DNA from: Dehalococcoidales bacterium | GTDB taxonomy: Bacteria; Chloroflexota; Dehalococcoidia; Dehalococcoidales; UBA3254 | Reading direction: 5' to 3' | NCBI GenBank assembly: GCA_016926695.1 | Contig: JAFGOB010000131.1 | Location: 1 to 32,590 of the forward strand | Length of the DNA stretch: 32,590 nt | Part shown: positions 8,301 to 14,447 of the stretch, one piece after another | Layout of the letters: the number at the start of each line of letters is the position of its first letter | Numbering within the stretch: the first letter of the stretch is position 1 | Notes under the pieces: model-generated | Told to the model about the DNA's origin: nothing | The model's database searches: none | What the model saw: only the letters and a program-made list of their open reading frames with translations | Program-made: the position numbers and the translations under genes

Positions 8301-8325
8301 AAGGGCGGGGAAATTCCCCGCCCTT
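8301..8325 (+). terminator. Rho-independent terminator after the cupin gene
   Basis: Perfect 10-bp arms AAGGGCGGGG and CCCCGCCCTT around a 5-base loop, followed by the T-rich stretch TGTATTTTGTT. It lies 61 bp after the cupin stop. The T-rich side faces rightward, so it serves the cupin rather than coaD. Confidence 0.8.
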
Positions 8326-8436
8326 TGTATTTTGTTGCCTTGTTTCTTAAAATCGTGTTTTTTACTTGAATGTTTTTGGTTATTATCACCTGTATCTTGT
8401 TACTTGTATCTTGTATCTTTTTTACCGTTTCTTGCT
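8326..8436 (-). repeat. Degenerate 7-bp-period repeat array, copy 2
   Basis: On the minus strand, shortly after the coaD stop, the sequence reads in heptamers GATACAA, GATACAA, GTAACAA, GATACAG, GTGATAA, TAACCAA and then decays. The units overlap in sequence with those of the other two arrays (TAACCAA also occurs beside the tRNA). The array fills nearly the whole gap between the cupin terminator and coaD. Confidence 0.7.
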
Positions 8437-9015
8437 CTATAGATGTCCGAATGGCAGGTCGTATGCCGGGCTGTTGTTGCGCAGGTTCTTCTCCCTCTTC
8501 CTCACTTCGTAGGCCGTTTTCAGCTTGTCGATCACACACAACGGCACATACTTACCCAGTATGGTTTCCCAGCCTTCCGACCCCACCAACCCTTTCACGA
8601 TACTGGAGCTTACCTCAGATATTTCCCTGGGAGGCATGAGAAAGATGGTGGTGATGTCCGGGTTCAGATCGCTGTTAAGATGCCTCAGGGCTTTTTCGTA
8701 CTCATAATCATTGGGGTTGCGTATTCCCCTCAATATGAACCTGGCCCCGATGCTTTCCGAGTAACGGATCAGGAACTGGCCTGAAAATTCATCTATTTGT
8801 AAGTTTTTCAAATGCTGGGTGGATTCAAGCAGCATGCTTATACGCTCTTCCAGGGAAAAGAACTCCTTCTTCTCGAAGTTGCTCCCAATTGCCACGATCA
8901 GCGTATCGAAGAGGATAGCCCCCTGCTCTATCATCCACAGATGCCCCAGCGTTACAGGATCGAATGTTCCGGCATAAACGGCTATTTTTTTACTTGGGTC
9001 ATTCGTCAGTTTCAT
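8437..9015 (-). CDS. coaD: Phosphopantetheine adenylyltransferase
   Basis: Transfers AMP from ATP to 4'-phosphopantetheine, the penultimate step of coenzyme A synthesis, in the cytoplasm. The nucleotidyltransferase motif GTFDPVTLGH is at residues 16-25; Lys50 (SNFEKKEFFSLEER), the RGIR motif (Arg97, Arg100) with DYEYE, and the SSSIVK segment (136-141) follow the CoaD pattern. At 192 residues it is about 30 longer than the usual 160, owing to an N-terminal lead and a charged C-terminal tail after about 165. RGIRNPNDYEYE differs from the common RGLRxxxDFEYE, and EISEVSSS replaces the usual ISSS lead, so it is a divergent member. AGGAACGAG precedes the ATG. A promoter candidate lies at 9184-9213. 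Archaeal-type or NadD-like nucleotidyltransferases are less likely given the SSSIVK motif. Confidence 0.88.
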   Translation of the reverse strand: MKLTNDPSKKIAVYAGTFDPVTLGHLWMIEQGAILFDTLIVAIGSNFEKKEFFSLEERISMLLESTQHLKNLQIDEFSGQFLIRYSESIGARFILRGIRNPNDYEYEKALRHLNSDLNPDITTIFLMPPREISEVSSSIVKGLVGSEGWETILGKYVPLCVIDKLKTAYEVRKREKNLRNNSPAYDLPFGHL

Positions 9016-9183
9016 ACTCGTTCCTGTTTTTCATTGTATCGTCTCCAAATCTTTCTGAACGCGAAGCCCTGTTCAACCCCCCGTTCGGTCAGGATTGACT
9101 CCCTCCTGTCACGCTCATAACTTTACACTGCTTCAACGGAGCATGCGGATAATCATGTCAGAATCTACCACGGCCCTGATTAT

Positions 9184-9213
9184 AATCTAGCCTTTAAGCC
9201 GCCAATCTGTCAA
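9184..9213 (-). promoter_or_regulatory. Candidate sigma-70 promoter for coaD
   Basis: On the minus strand TTGACA (9208-9213), an 18-bp spacer, then TAGATT (9184-9189), with an overlapping TATAAT a few bases further on. It lies between the second cupin and coaD, about 170 bp before the coaD start, and indicates that coaD is transcribed separately. Confidence 0.4.
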
Positions 9214-9242
9214 ACTTTAACGCTTTCCGGGCCTTCGCCCAG

Positions 9243-9695
9243 TTATTTATTATACCCTCCGGGATTGGCCGTCAGTATATCGCCCGTGCCCACCGTGATG
9301 GACATCATAATATGCGGCCGGGCAAATTTCTTCCAGGTCACATGCCCGTGAGACACGTTTTGAGGTATATAGAGGGCATTGGTGCGGCTGGTGGAGAGCT
9401 TCTGCCCGCCCATCTCGAACTCTATCTCTCCGCCCAGGTCTTCCGGATTATGCGGGTCGGTGCCAATCATCATGGTCACCTGCTCGTAAGAATGGGAATG
9501 GACCGCCGGCACCACCTCGGCAGGCTGCGGCATTTCGTATATCCAGGAATATTCTATGTACATATTGCAGCCGGGGACCAGCTTTTCGCTCATATAGGTC
9601 CTGGTCGGGACCGATACACCCTTCACCTGCAAATTCGCAGCCACTTCCCGCATGGGTACCTGTACCTGGTATTTGTTGTAGTCCTGATTGGCCAT
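9243..9695 (-). CDS. Cupin-domain protein (paralogue of 7817-8239)
   Basis: A 150-residue small cupin. Motif one is VHSHSYEQVTMMIG (His, His, Glu) and motif two ALYIPQNVSHGHVTW (His, His). Here the metal-binding Glu is present, unlike in the paralogue at 7817-8239, where the equivalent position is Asp or Gln. The end is GTGDILTANPGG. AAGGAG precedes the ATG, and a plausible promoter (TATAAT at 9748-9753 with TTGGCC 18 bp upstream) lies before it. The gene points away from the toxin-antitoxin pair. Likely a cytoplasmic metal- or ligand-binding protein; function unknown. Confidence 0.8.
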   Translation of the reverse strand: MANQDYNKYQVQVPMREVAANLQVKGVSVPTRTYMSEKLVPGCNMYIEYSWIYEMPQPAEVVPAVHSHSYEQVTMMIGTDPHNPEDLGGEIEFEMGGQKLSTSRTNALYIPQNVSHGHVTWKKFARPHIMMSITVGTGDILTANPGGYNK

Positions 9696-9747
9696 TTCTT
9701 CTTTTCTCCTTCATTATTAGTCTTCGCTCAAAGATTTACTTGCAACT

Positions 9748-9777
9748 ATTATAACCGCCGGAGTGTAAAACGGCCAA
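9748..9777 (-). promoter_or_regulatory. Candidate promoter for the second cupin
   Basis: Minus strand: TTGGCC (9772-9777), 18-bp spacer, TATAAT (9748-9753). The -10 is perfect and the -35 weak. It lies about 55 bp upstream of the cupin start and occupies the DNA where the missing N-terminus of the vapB-like gene would be expected. Confidence 0.4.
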
Positions 9778-9816
9778 ACAGGCAGATATCATAGCAGGGC
9801 TGAGACAGGTTTTTTT

Positions 9817-9921
9817 ATGGAAAAGTTGCTGATCCAGGTTAAAATTCAGGCGAAAATCAGGGAATACCGGGGAAAACTCAGGTGGACCGGAGACCTGGAA
9901 GAGATGCGGACAGACCAATGA
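9817..9921 (+). CDS. vapB: VapB-type antitoxin, short or N-terminally truncated
   Basis: A 34-codon frame starting at ATG 9817 whose stop TGA overlaps the vapC start as ATGA. Its C-terminal half reads YRGKLRWTGDLEEMRTD, which closely fits the conserved toxin-wrapping tail of VapB antitoxins (LRGKVxWEGDLDEMRxD type). VapB proteins usually have 60-80 residues with an N-terminal ribbon-helix-helix or similar DNA-binding domain. Upstream here the frame meets a TAA at 9766-9768 and no other frame resembles that domain. So the DNA-binding half appears to be lost or replaced, while the toxin-binding part remains. The ribosome binding site is weak (ACAGG). If translated, it would neutralise VapC but not autoregulate. 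Confidence 0.6.
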   Translation: MEKLLIQVKIQAKIREYRGKLRWTGDLEEMRTDQ

Positions 9922-10313
9922 TCCTGGTAGATTCATCGGTCTGGATAGATTATTTCAACGGGCGGAAAACAGCCCGGACGGACCTGTTGGACCTGGCCCT
10001 GGGAAATACTCCGGTTGTCACCGGCGACCTGATCCTGGTCGAAGTGCTTCAGGGTTTCAGGGATGACAGTGACTTCCAGACAGCCCGGGATTTGCTGGCA
10101 AGCCTTATTTTTATGCCTGTGCTCGGACGGCAAGTGGCTGAAGAAAGCGCAATTAACTACAGATTTCTGAGAAAGAAAGGTGTTACTGTTAAAAAGACTA
10201 TTGATGTTATCATCGGGACTTTCTGCCTGCATCACGACATACACTTGTTGACCGGGGACCGGGACTTCGATCCCATGGTTAAATACCTGAAATTTAGATT
10301 GGTGGATTTATAA
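9918..10313 (+). CDS. vapC: PIN-domain ribonuclease toxin, VapC family
   Basis: A 131-residue PIN-domain protein: a Mg-dependent RNase that in known cases cuts tRNA or rRNA. The acidic active-site residues are all present: Asp5 (ILVDSSVWIDYF), Glu42 (LVEVLQGF), Asp96 (TIDVIIG) and Asp114/116 (TGDRDFD). I start it at 9918, where ATG overlaps the stop of the vapB-like frame; a longer frame from 9882 adds residues not typical of the family. The coupling by ATGA overlap is the usual VapBC layout. A hairpin terminator follows immediately, so the pair is a self-contained two-gene unit. The toxin appears intact. Confidence 0.88.
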   Translation: MILVDSSVWIDYFNGRKTARTDLLDLALGNTPVVTGDLILVEVLQGFRDDSDFQTARDLLASLIFMPVLGRQVAEESAINYRFLRKKGVTVKKTIDVIIGTFCLHHDIHLLTGDRDFDPMVKYLKFRLVDL

Positions 10314-10319
10314 CGAAAA

Positions 10320-10339
10320 CCCCCGGCTGTAACCGGGGG
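10320..10339 (+). terminator. Terminator after vapC
   Basis: Seven-bp arms CCCCCGG and CCGGGGG around CTGTAA, starting 7 bp after the vapC stop and followed by CTTTCG. The T-run is short, so termination may be moderate. It is preceded by AAAAC, so it could also act on leftward transcripts. Confidence 0.6.
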
Positions 10340-10397
10340 CTTTCGCCTGAATAATTCTAAACGGGGGCTGGTATATTATGCCCCGAAACAGAGGGCT

Positions 10398-10508
10398 CTA
10401 TTCTTCAACCTTTTCTTCATGATGTTTTTTCACCCGCGCCGGGATTATCACCCAGGCGGAAAAAAGTATTACGAAAACTGCTATTGCGGCTATTGCTGTT
10501 ATTGGCAT
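10398..10508 (-). CDS. Small single-pass membrane protein, 36 residues
   Basis: A short frame: ATG at 10508, stop TAG at 10398-10400. The start is preceded by GGGAGGAG at 7 bp, one of the best ribosome binding sites in the window. The first ~22 residues after Met are hydrophobic (AIAAIAVFVILFSAWVIIP), followed by a charged tail (ARVKKHHEEKVEE). This predicts one transmembrane helix with a positively then negatively charged end. It is not a secretion signal, as there is no mature part. It stands alone between vapC and a 700-bp gap. Similar tiny proteins include subunits such as CydX, CcoQ or KdpF, but I see no specific match and assign no function. Confidence 0.6.
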   Translation of the reverse strand: MPITAIAAIAVFVILFSAWVIIPARVKKHHEEKVEE

Positions 10509-11239
10509 TTCATTTCTCCTCCCTGCTCATTTTACCGGCCATGTTTATGGCCTTTGGTTTCTTTAGCTTATGTATTCAGTTTAAAGGAGAAAGTCCCGCC
10601 GATCTACGTATGAATTATCAGAAATTAACAGCCGTTTTTTGTGTAAAATAACCAATACGGGTACACTCAATGCCCGGCATCGCCCATGGATACAGACCTT
10701 GAAACCGTATATCCCCCGCACCTCTTATTCCGCACCGCTAAGAGACATCCTCCTAATCATGAGAGTCACTCGACATTACCGACCTCATTTGAAAGCATTC
10801 ACGGGAAATCCCGGCTGAAAAACGACTATTGGCTGTACTGCAAAAAGGTTTATTGATTTATTATTCAGTCTCTGTAGGTGTCATGCTGAATCCCGACGCC
10901 GCCTTTTCACCCGTCGGGCAGCATCATCAAAGCGGGGTGGATTTTAGTTTTCATACCTTTTTGCACTCGGGTCACTATTTCCTTTCCAGATATAGAAGCT
11001 TGAATAATATGTGCCAGGAGGATAATATACCCTTAATCTATTACTTTACGGCGCTAATCTAGCCTGGGTTATTGACAGATATAGTGTACAATCTCGGGTC
11101 AAGTTGGGACAAATTGATGACGGATTAAGGATATGCGTATTTATGGGTGTTTTCTTTTCCCTGCTTATTGATCGACGGATGATACTTTCAATAACCTGTC
11201 TGCACTGCAATATCTGAAAAAATGTAAAAGGAGGCTGTT
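10509..11239. other. Intergenic region without a supported gene
   Basis: About 730 bp. An open frame at 10829-11062 (+) has no ribosome binding site or domain. A 7-bp-arm inverted repeat (CCCGACG...CGTCGGG, about 10891-10919) follows a partial GTGTCATGCTGAA repeat at 10878. Nothing else is recognisable. Confidence 0.5.
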
Positions 11240-11692
11240 ATGAGCCAACAGTCAGAAGACAACTCAATCTTCAATAACCTTTTCCAGATCGGGCTGGTGG
11301 TCAGGGACATGGATCAGGCTATCGAACGCTTCTCCGCCCTGGGACTCGGCCCTTTCTATGACAAGACCCCCCCTGCCGGTGCACGGGAGACATTCAGGGG
11401 CAAGCCCTTTGTCCCCTCCCAAAGCGTCAGCATCAAGGCCACCCGTCCGGGCAACTTTGAGCTTGAGCTGATCCAGCCCCTGGAGGGCGAATCCCCGCAC
11501 AAGGAATATCTCCAGTCCAAAGGCGAGGGCATCCAGCATATAGCACTGTACGTGGATGACCTGGACCAGGCGATCAATACCCTCCTGGAGCGGGGCTGCA
11601 CCATGCTGCTCGACAGCCGTGAAACCGGAGGACGCATAGCCTACCTGGACCTTGAGGCAGCGGGACTCATCGTGGAGCTGGTCAGGAAGTAA
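11240..11692 (+). CDS. VOC-family protein (methylmalonyl-CoA epimerase/glyoxalase-like)
   Basis: A 150-residue protein with two beta-alpha-beta-beta-beta modules typical of the vicinal-oxygen-chelate superfamily. Module one starts FQIGLVVRDMDQAIERFSALGLGPF, and module two has IQHIALYVDDLDQAINTL. Methylmalonyl-CoA epimerase uses His, Gln, His, Glu as metal ligands. Here the second-module His (IQHIAL) and acidic positions (FELELI, LIVELV) are present, but the first His position is Gln16 (FQIG). The subgroup with QIG or QVG at this place is common in related proteins I recall, so this may be a variant ligand rather than a defect. AAAGGAGG precedes the ATG. The gene stands alone. Epimerase, isomerase or lyase are all possible. 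Confidence 0.8.
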   Translation: MSQQSEDNSIFNNLFQIGLVVRDMDQAIERFSALGLGPFYDKTPPAGARETFRGKPFVPSQSVSIKATRPGNFELELIQPLEGESPHKEYLQSKGEGIQHIALYVDDLDQAINTLLERGCTMLLDSRETGGRIAYLDLEAAGLIVELVRK

Positions 11693-11740
11693 AAATATCG
11701 CCCTTATAATCTGTCATAACCCGATACAGAGGACTCTATT

Positions 11741-11766
11741 CATATGCCATATTTTTGTGGCATATG
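11741..11766. promoter_or_regulatory. Palindrome upstream of the nuclease gene
   Basis: Nine-bp perfect arms CATATGCCA and TGGCATATG separated by 8 bases (TATTTTTG). It lies 49 bp after the VOC stop and about 72 bp before the nuclease start. It could be an operator for the nuclease or a weak terminator of the VOC gene, since the sequence after it is AT-rich. Confidence 0.5.
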
Positions 11767-11802
11767 TTATAATTATGTCACTTAATAAATTGTTTTATAC
11801 AG

Positions 11803-11811
11803 TGGTATAAT
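11803..11811 (+). promoter_or_regulatory. Extended -10 promoter element for the nuclease gene
   Basis: TGGTATAAT, a perfect extended -10, sits 27 bp before the ATG at 11839 in very AT-rich DNA. The implied leader would be about 20 bases. AAAGGAA serves as ribosome binding site. Confidence 0.5.
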
Positions 11812-11838
11812 ATTTTATAACAATCAAAGGAATTACTA

Positions 11839-12894
11839 ATGCGTTTATTCGGTATAGAAACTAACGGTAAATTCAAAGAGTTCATCAAGACCCCGTTCCA
11901 ATCCAATCAAGAGGAAGCCGTGCTGGAAGAATGGCTTGAAAGCAATCCTGAAGATATACTTGAAGATGGCAAGCTTTTAATTATTGGTCGACAAGTGGTT
12001 ACCAATTTTAAAGGCTTTATTGATCTATTGGCAATTGACCGGCAAGGTGATGTTGTAGTTCTGGAACTAAAAAGAGATCGTACGCCACGTGAAACGCTTT
12101 CTCAAGCGCTGGAATATGCTTCGTTTGTTGAATCACTGGATTGGGGACAGCTTGAGAAGATTCTCCGTTCATATCTTAATGATGATAGTCTCAATCTTGC
12201 GGAATATCATCGACAATATTTTAAGCTTGGCAATGATGAAGCTGTATCATTCAATAAGGACCAGAGAATAGTCATAGTGGGTCAAGTCATTACTGAAGAG
12301 ATACGACAGACATCTAATTTCTTACGTAAGAAAAATGTCCGCGTAACTTGTCTGGAATTTTCTTTTTTTGAGTCAAACGGCGGGTCTCATATGCTTTCCC
12401 ATGATATCGTTGTTGGTCATGAACCTCCCAATATTCCTCCTGTGACAGCCTCACTGCCGGTTATTTCGAAAGAGAATTTTCTTGAGTCAACGGACCAGAA
12501 TGGCAAACCGATTTTTAGTCGAATTCTCGATCTGTCTGAATCCCGTTCATATCCAATCCATTGGGGAACAAAAGGGTTTTCACTGAATGTAAACCTGGAC
12601 GGTATGCATATTGCTATTTGCTTCGGTTACCCCCCGAATTCAGTGTACAAACAATCGATCTATACTGCTACCCGTGGTGCCGGGGGTCTTTTAAGTAAGA
12701 TAGATACCTCCGACAACACTGATATCGTTAAGGCTATACTCTTACCTGCACAAAAGACGGGGCTGTTTAAAGCTGCGGGGAGTGAAGTTAAGTGTGTAAT
12801 CAATCGAAAGTTTACGGAAGACGAAATTATATCAATACTCAATTGGATAGATAAATCAGCTTCAGCAATATTAGATTTGCATTTCAAAAGATAA
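11839..12894 (+). CDS. PD-(D/E)XK nuclease-like protein with NucS/DUF91-type N-terminus
   Basis: A 351-residue protein. Residues about 25-110 match the NucS/DUF91 endonuclease core: LLIIGRQVVTNFKGFIDLLAIDRQGDVVVLELKR written in pieces as IDLLAIDR, then VVVLELKRDR. Asp62, Glu76 and Lys78 form the expected metal-binding nuclease triad, and Gln89 (QALEYASF) fits the following conserved helix. Residues about 110-180 continue this domain. The last ~150 residues (from PIHWGTKGFSLNV) belong to no family I recognise. NucS enzymes cut at mismatches or branched DNA, while many DUF91-like proteins accompany restriction or defence loci; no partner is seen here. Codon choice is clearly more AT-rich than in neighbouring genes, which suggests recent acquisition. 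It stands alone between a VOC gene and a tRNA. Confidence 0.75.
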   Translation: MRLFGIETNGKFKEFIKTPFQSNQEEAVLEEWLESNPEDILEDGKLLIIGRQVVTNFKGFIDLLAIDRQGDVVVLELKRDRTPRETLSQALEYASFVESLDWGQLEKILRSYLNDDSLNLAEYHRQYFKLGNDEAVSFNKDQRIVIVGQVITEEIRQTSNFLRKKNVRVTCLEFSFFESNGGSHMLSHDIVVGHEPPNIPPVTASLPVISKENFLESTDQNGKPIFSRILDLSESRSYPIHWGTKGFSLNVNLDGMHIAICFGYPPNSVYKQSIYTATRGAGGLLSKIDTSDNTDIVKAILLPAQKTGLFKAAGSEVKCVINRKFTEDEIISILNWIDKSASAILDLHFKR

Positions 12895-13137
12895 GCATTA
12901 GTCTGACTTAACCAATTGGGATAATGGATTCAAGATAAAAAACTCCAGAAACGTACGATTGGAAATAATAAGCATTTAACCTTTTGGGCCGGTTCGAAAT
13001 CGGCCCCTGCCACCGGCCTGTAACCCTCTTGTTCCTCCGAAAGCCTGTATCCAGTTTCTCCCTTCTTCCTGAAATTTGTTCGGGATCTCTCAAGGGGCGA
13101 GGAGATGGGTTTGATTCTTGTAGATTGCATCTCGAAA
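12895..13137. other. Intergenic region between nuclease and tRNA array
   Basis: No gene is supported. A minus frame spanning 12908-13180 runs into the repeat array and has no ribosome binding site. The stretch ends in the heptamer array next to the tRNA. Confidence 0.5.
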
Positions 13138-13218
13138 TTTGTTTGGTTATTGTCTCTTGGTTATTGGTTATTTTTCCCAAAACTGCTAACTACTAACTGT
13201 GAACTGTGAACTAAAAAG
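13138..13218 (-). repeat. Degenerate 7-bp-period repeat array, copy 3, abutting the tRNA
   Basis: Read on the minus strand directly after the tRNA CCA end and a T-run (CTTTTT), the units are AGTTCAC, AGTTCAC, AGTTAGT, AGTTAGC, then TAACCAA, TAACCAA, GAGACAA, TAACCAA. Two unit types follow one another. GAGACAA and TAACCAA recur in the arrays at 1885-1956 and 8326-8436. The T-run just before it could help terminate the tRNA transcript. Confidence 0.7.
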
Positions 13219-13294
13219 TGGTGGGCTCGGCAGGGATCGAACCTGCGAACCAAACGGTTATGAGCCGTCCGCTCTACCGCTGAGCTACGAGCCC
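13219..13294 (-). tRNA. tRNA-Met (anticodon CAT)
   Basis: Reads as a 76-base cloverleaf including an encoded CCA. The 7-bp acceptor arms are GGGCTCG and CGAGCCC. The D arm is GCTC...GAGC. The anticodon arm is GACGG-CTCATAA-CCGTT with one G-T pair and anticodon CAT, and the T arm is GCAGG-TTCGATC-CCTGC. The variable loop appears to be 6 bases, one more than usual. The first acceptor pair is intact, so it is of elongator rather than initiator form. A lysidine-modified tRNA-Ile with CAT anticodon cannot be excluded. A sigma-70 promoter lies upstream at 13364-13393. Confidence 0.93.
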
Positions 13295-13363
13295 GTGATA
13301 CTGCCTTAGGCGGGCGGGAAGCACGCGGCTGAAAAGTTCAGCTATATCTTCTCACCAGTTCTG

Positions 13364-13393
13364 ATTATACTCTGCCGGAGACTAAAAGGTCAA
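13364..13393 (-). promoter_or_regulatory. Sigma-70 promoter for the tRNA
   Basis: Minus strand: TTGACC (13388-13393), 18-bp spacer, TATAAT (13364-13369). A five-of-six -35 and perfect -10. Transcription would start about 60 bases before the mature tRNA end. Confidence 0.65.
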
Positions 13394-13454
13394 GGTGTCC
13401 GGCGTCTAAACTTATTAAAAAAAGACACGCAAATAAAAACCTGAACCGTACAAA

Positions 13455-13480
13455 AAGCCGGCGGCTTGCGCCGCCGGCTT
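13455..13480 (-). terminator. Rho-independent terminator of the por operon
   Basis: Perfect 11-bp arms AAGCCGGCGGC and GCCGCCGGCTT around TTGC. On the minus strand the hairpin is followed by TTTTTG. It lies about 25 bp after the porB stop, closing the operon. Confidence 0.85.
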
Positions 13481-13503
13481 GTCTCTTCAGACCGCTGTTC
13501 TAA

Positions 13504-14439
13504 CTATTCCGTTTTAGAGGTCAGCTCAGCCAGGGACTTGATCATGTTAAACCGGTCCTCGACTATCTTCTGGGCTTCTTCGTAATCAGCTTCCGAGAAA
13601 TGTGCAAACTTGCCGCATAGGCTGAGATAATCTTTTACCGGCCTTGGATTGTCCCCGGGTACCGTCAGACGGTACTTTCCGTCTTCCATTTCCCACAGCG
13701 GGAAATAGTTGGTCCGGACCGCCGCCCGGCAGACCTGTATGGCCGCATCGCTGCCGATCCTGAAGCCGATAATGCAGGGAGCAAAGACATGGATATAAGC
13801 GAAGCCGGTCTTGCTCTTTTCTTTGGCTTTCTGCAGCTTCCTGGCGTAATCTTCCATGTTGCTCAGCGTAGCTGTGGCCACATAGGCCGGCGAATGCAAG
13901 GCCAGGATAAGCGGAAGGAACTTGGCCATGGTGGGTTTCCCTCTTTGCCCTTTTCCCACGGGTGTGGTAGATGTAGCAGCGTGTAACGGCGTCATGCTGC
14001 TTCTCTGGTTGCCGGTGTTCATGTAGCCTTCGTTATCATAGCAGATATACATGATATGCTCGTTCCTCTCGGCGGCTCCGCTTAAAGGTTGAAAACCGAC
14101 GTCGCTGGCATCACCGTCACCGGTGAAGCAGCAGACGGTAACGTCCTTTCCAATCTTGCGGAAATAGCGCGAAATGCCGGAGGCGCTTGAAGCAACGCCT
14201 GTCATTACGCAGGCGTAATAAGCCAGCTTATGCCAGGCTCCCAGGTTCTGCCCGTGCATTACCGGCGCGGAACAGGAGGGTGTGCCTACCATAATAACTT
14301 CCTTACCCAGGACCTTGGGTACGGTCCTTAAAGCAAGTTCTGCTGGACAACCGGCGCAGAAAGTATTGCCGCCGGCAAACTGGTCTTTTTCAACATAATA
14401 ATCAAAAACTTTGGGCAACTTTTTTTCTTTCTGTACCAT
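13504..14439 (-). CDS. porB: 2-oxoacid:ferredoxin oxidoreductase, beta (TPP-binding) subunit
   Basis: A 311-residue subunit that binds thiamine pyrophosphate and one [4Fe-4S] cluster. Cys28 and Cys31 (TFCAGCPAE), Cys56 (PSCSAP) and a later Cys (APCIIGF) are the probable cluster ligands. GDGDASD starts the TPP-binding motif, which closes at the Asn of YDNEGYMNTG. The segment NQRSSMTP and TTPVGK matches PorB/VorB. With the alpha, delta and gamma genes upstream it forms an alpha-beta-gamma-delta enzyme that cleaves a 2-oxoacid to acyl-CoA, CO2 and reduced ferredoxin. The usual PCPxGW-type segment is PCIIGF here, a possible sign of a substrate other than pyruvate (branched-chain or aryl 2-oxoacids). 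It is last in the operon, 8 bp after porA, and followed by a strong terminator. Confidence 0.88.
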   Translation of the reverse strand: MVQKEKKLPKVFDYYVEKDQFAGGNTFCAGCPAELALRTVPKVLGKEVIMVGTPSCSAPVMHGQNLGAWHKLAYYACVMTGVASSASGISRYFRKIGKDVTVCCFTGDGDASDVGFQPLSGAAERNEHIMYICYDNEGYMNTGNQRSSMTPLHAATSTTPVGKGQRGKPTMAKFLPLILALHSPAYVATATLSNMEDYARKLQKAKEKSKTGFAYIHVFAPCIIGFRIGSDAAIQVCRAAVRTNYFPLWEMEDGKYRLTVPGDNPRPVKDYLSLCGKFAHFSEADYEEAQKIVEDRFNMIKSLAELTSKTE

Positions 14440-14447
14440 GTCTATTA

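Noticed and set aside
10829..11062. 77-codon plus-strand frame
   Set aside because: No ribosome binding site; covers repeat remnants and an inverted repeat.
12908..13180. 90-codon minus-strand frame next to the tRNA
   Set aside because: Its N-terminal codons come from the heptamer array; no ribosome binding site.
1885..13218. Possibility that the short arrays are CRISPR
   Set aside because: Period is 7 bp with drifting units, no conserved repeat/spacer alternation and no cas genes in the window.
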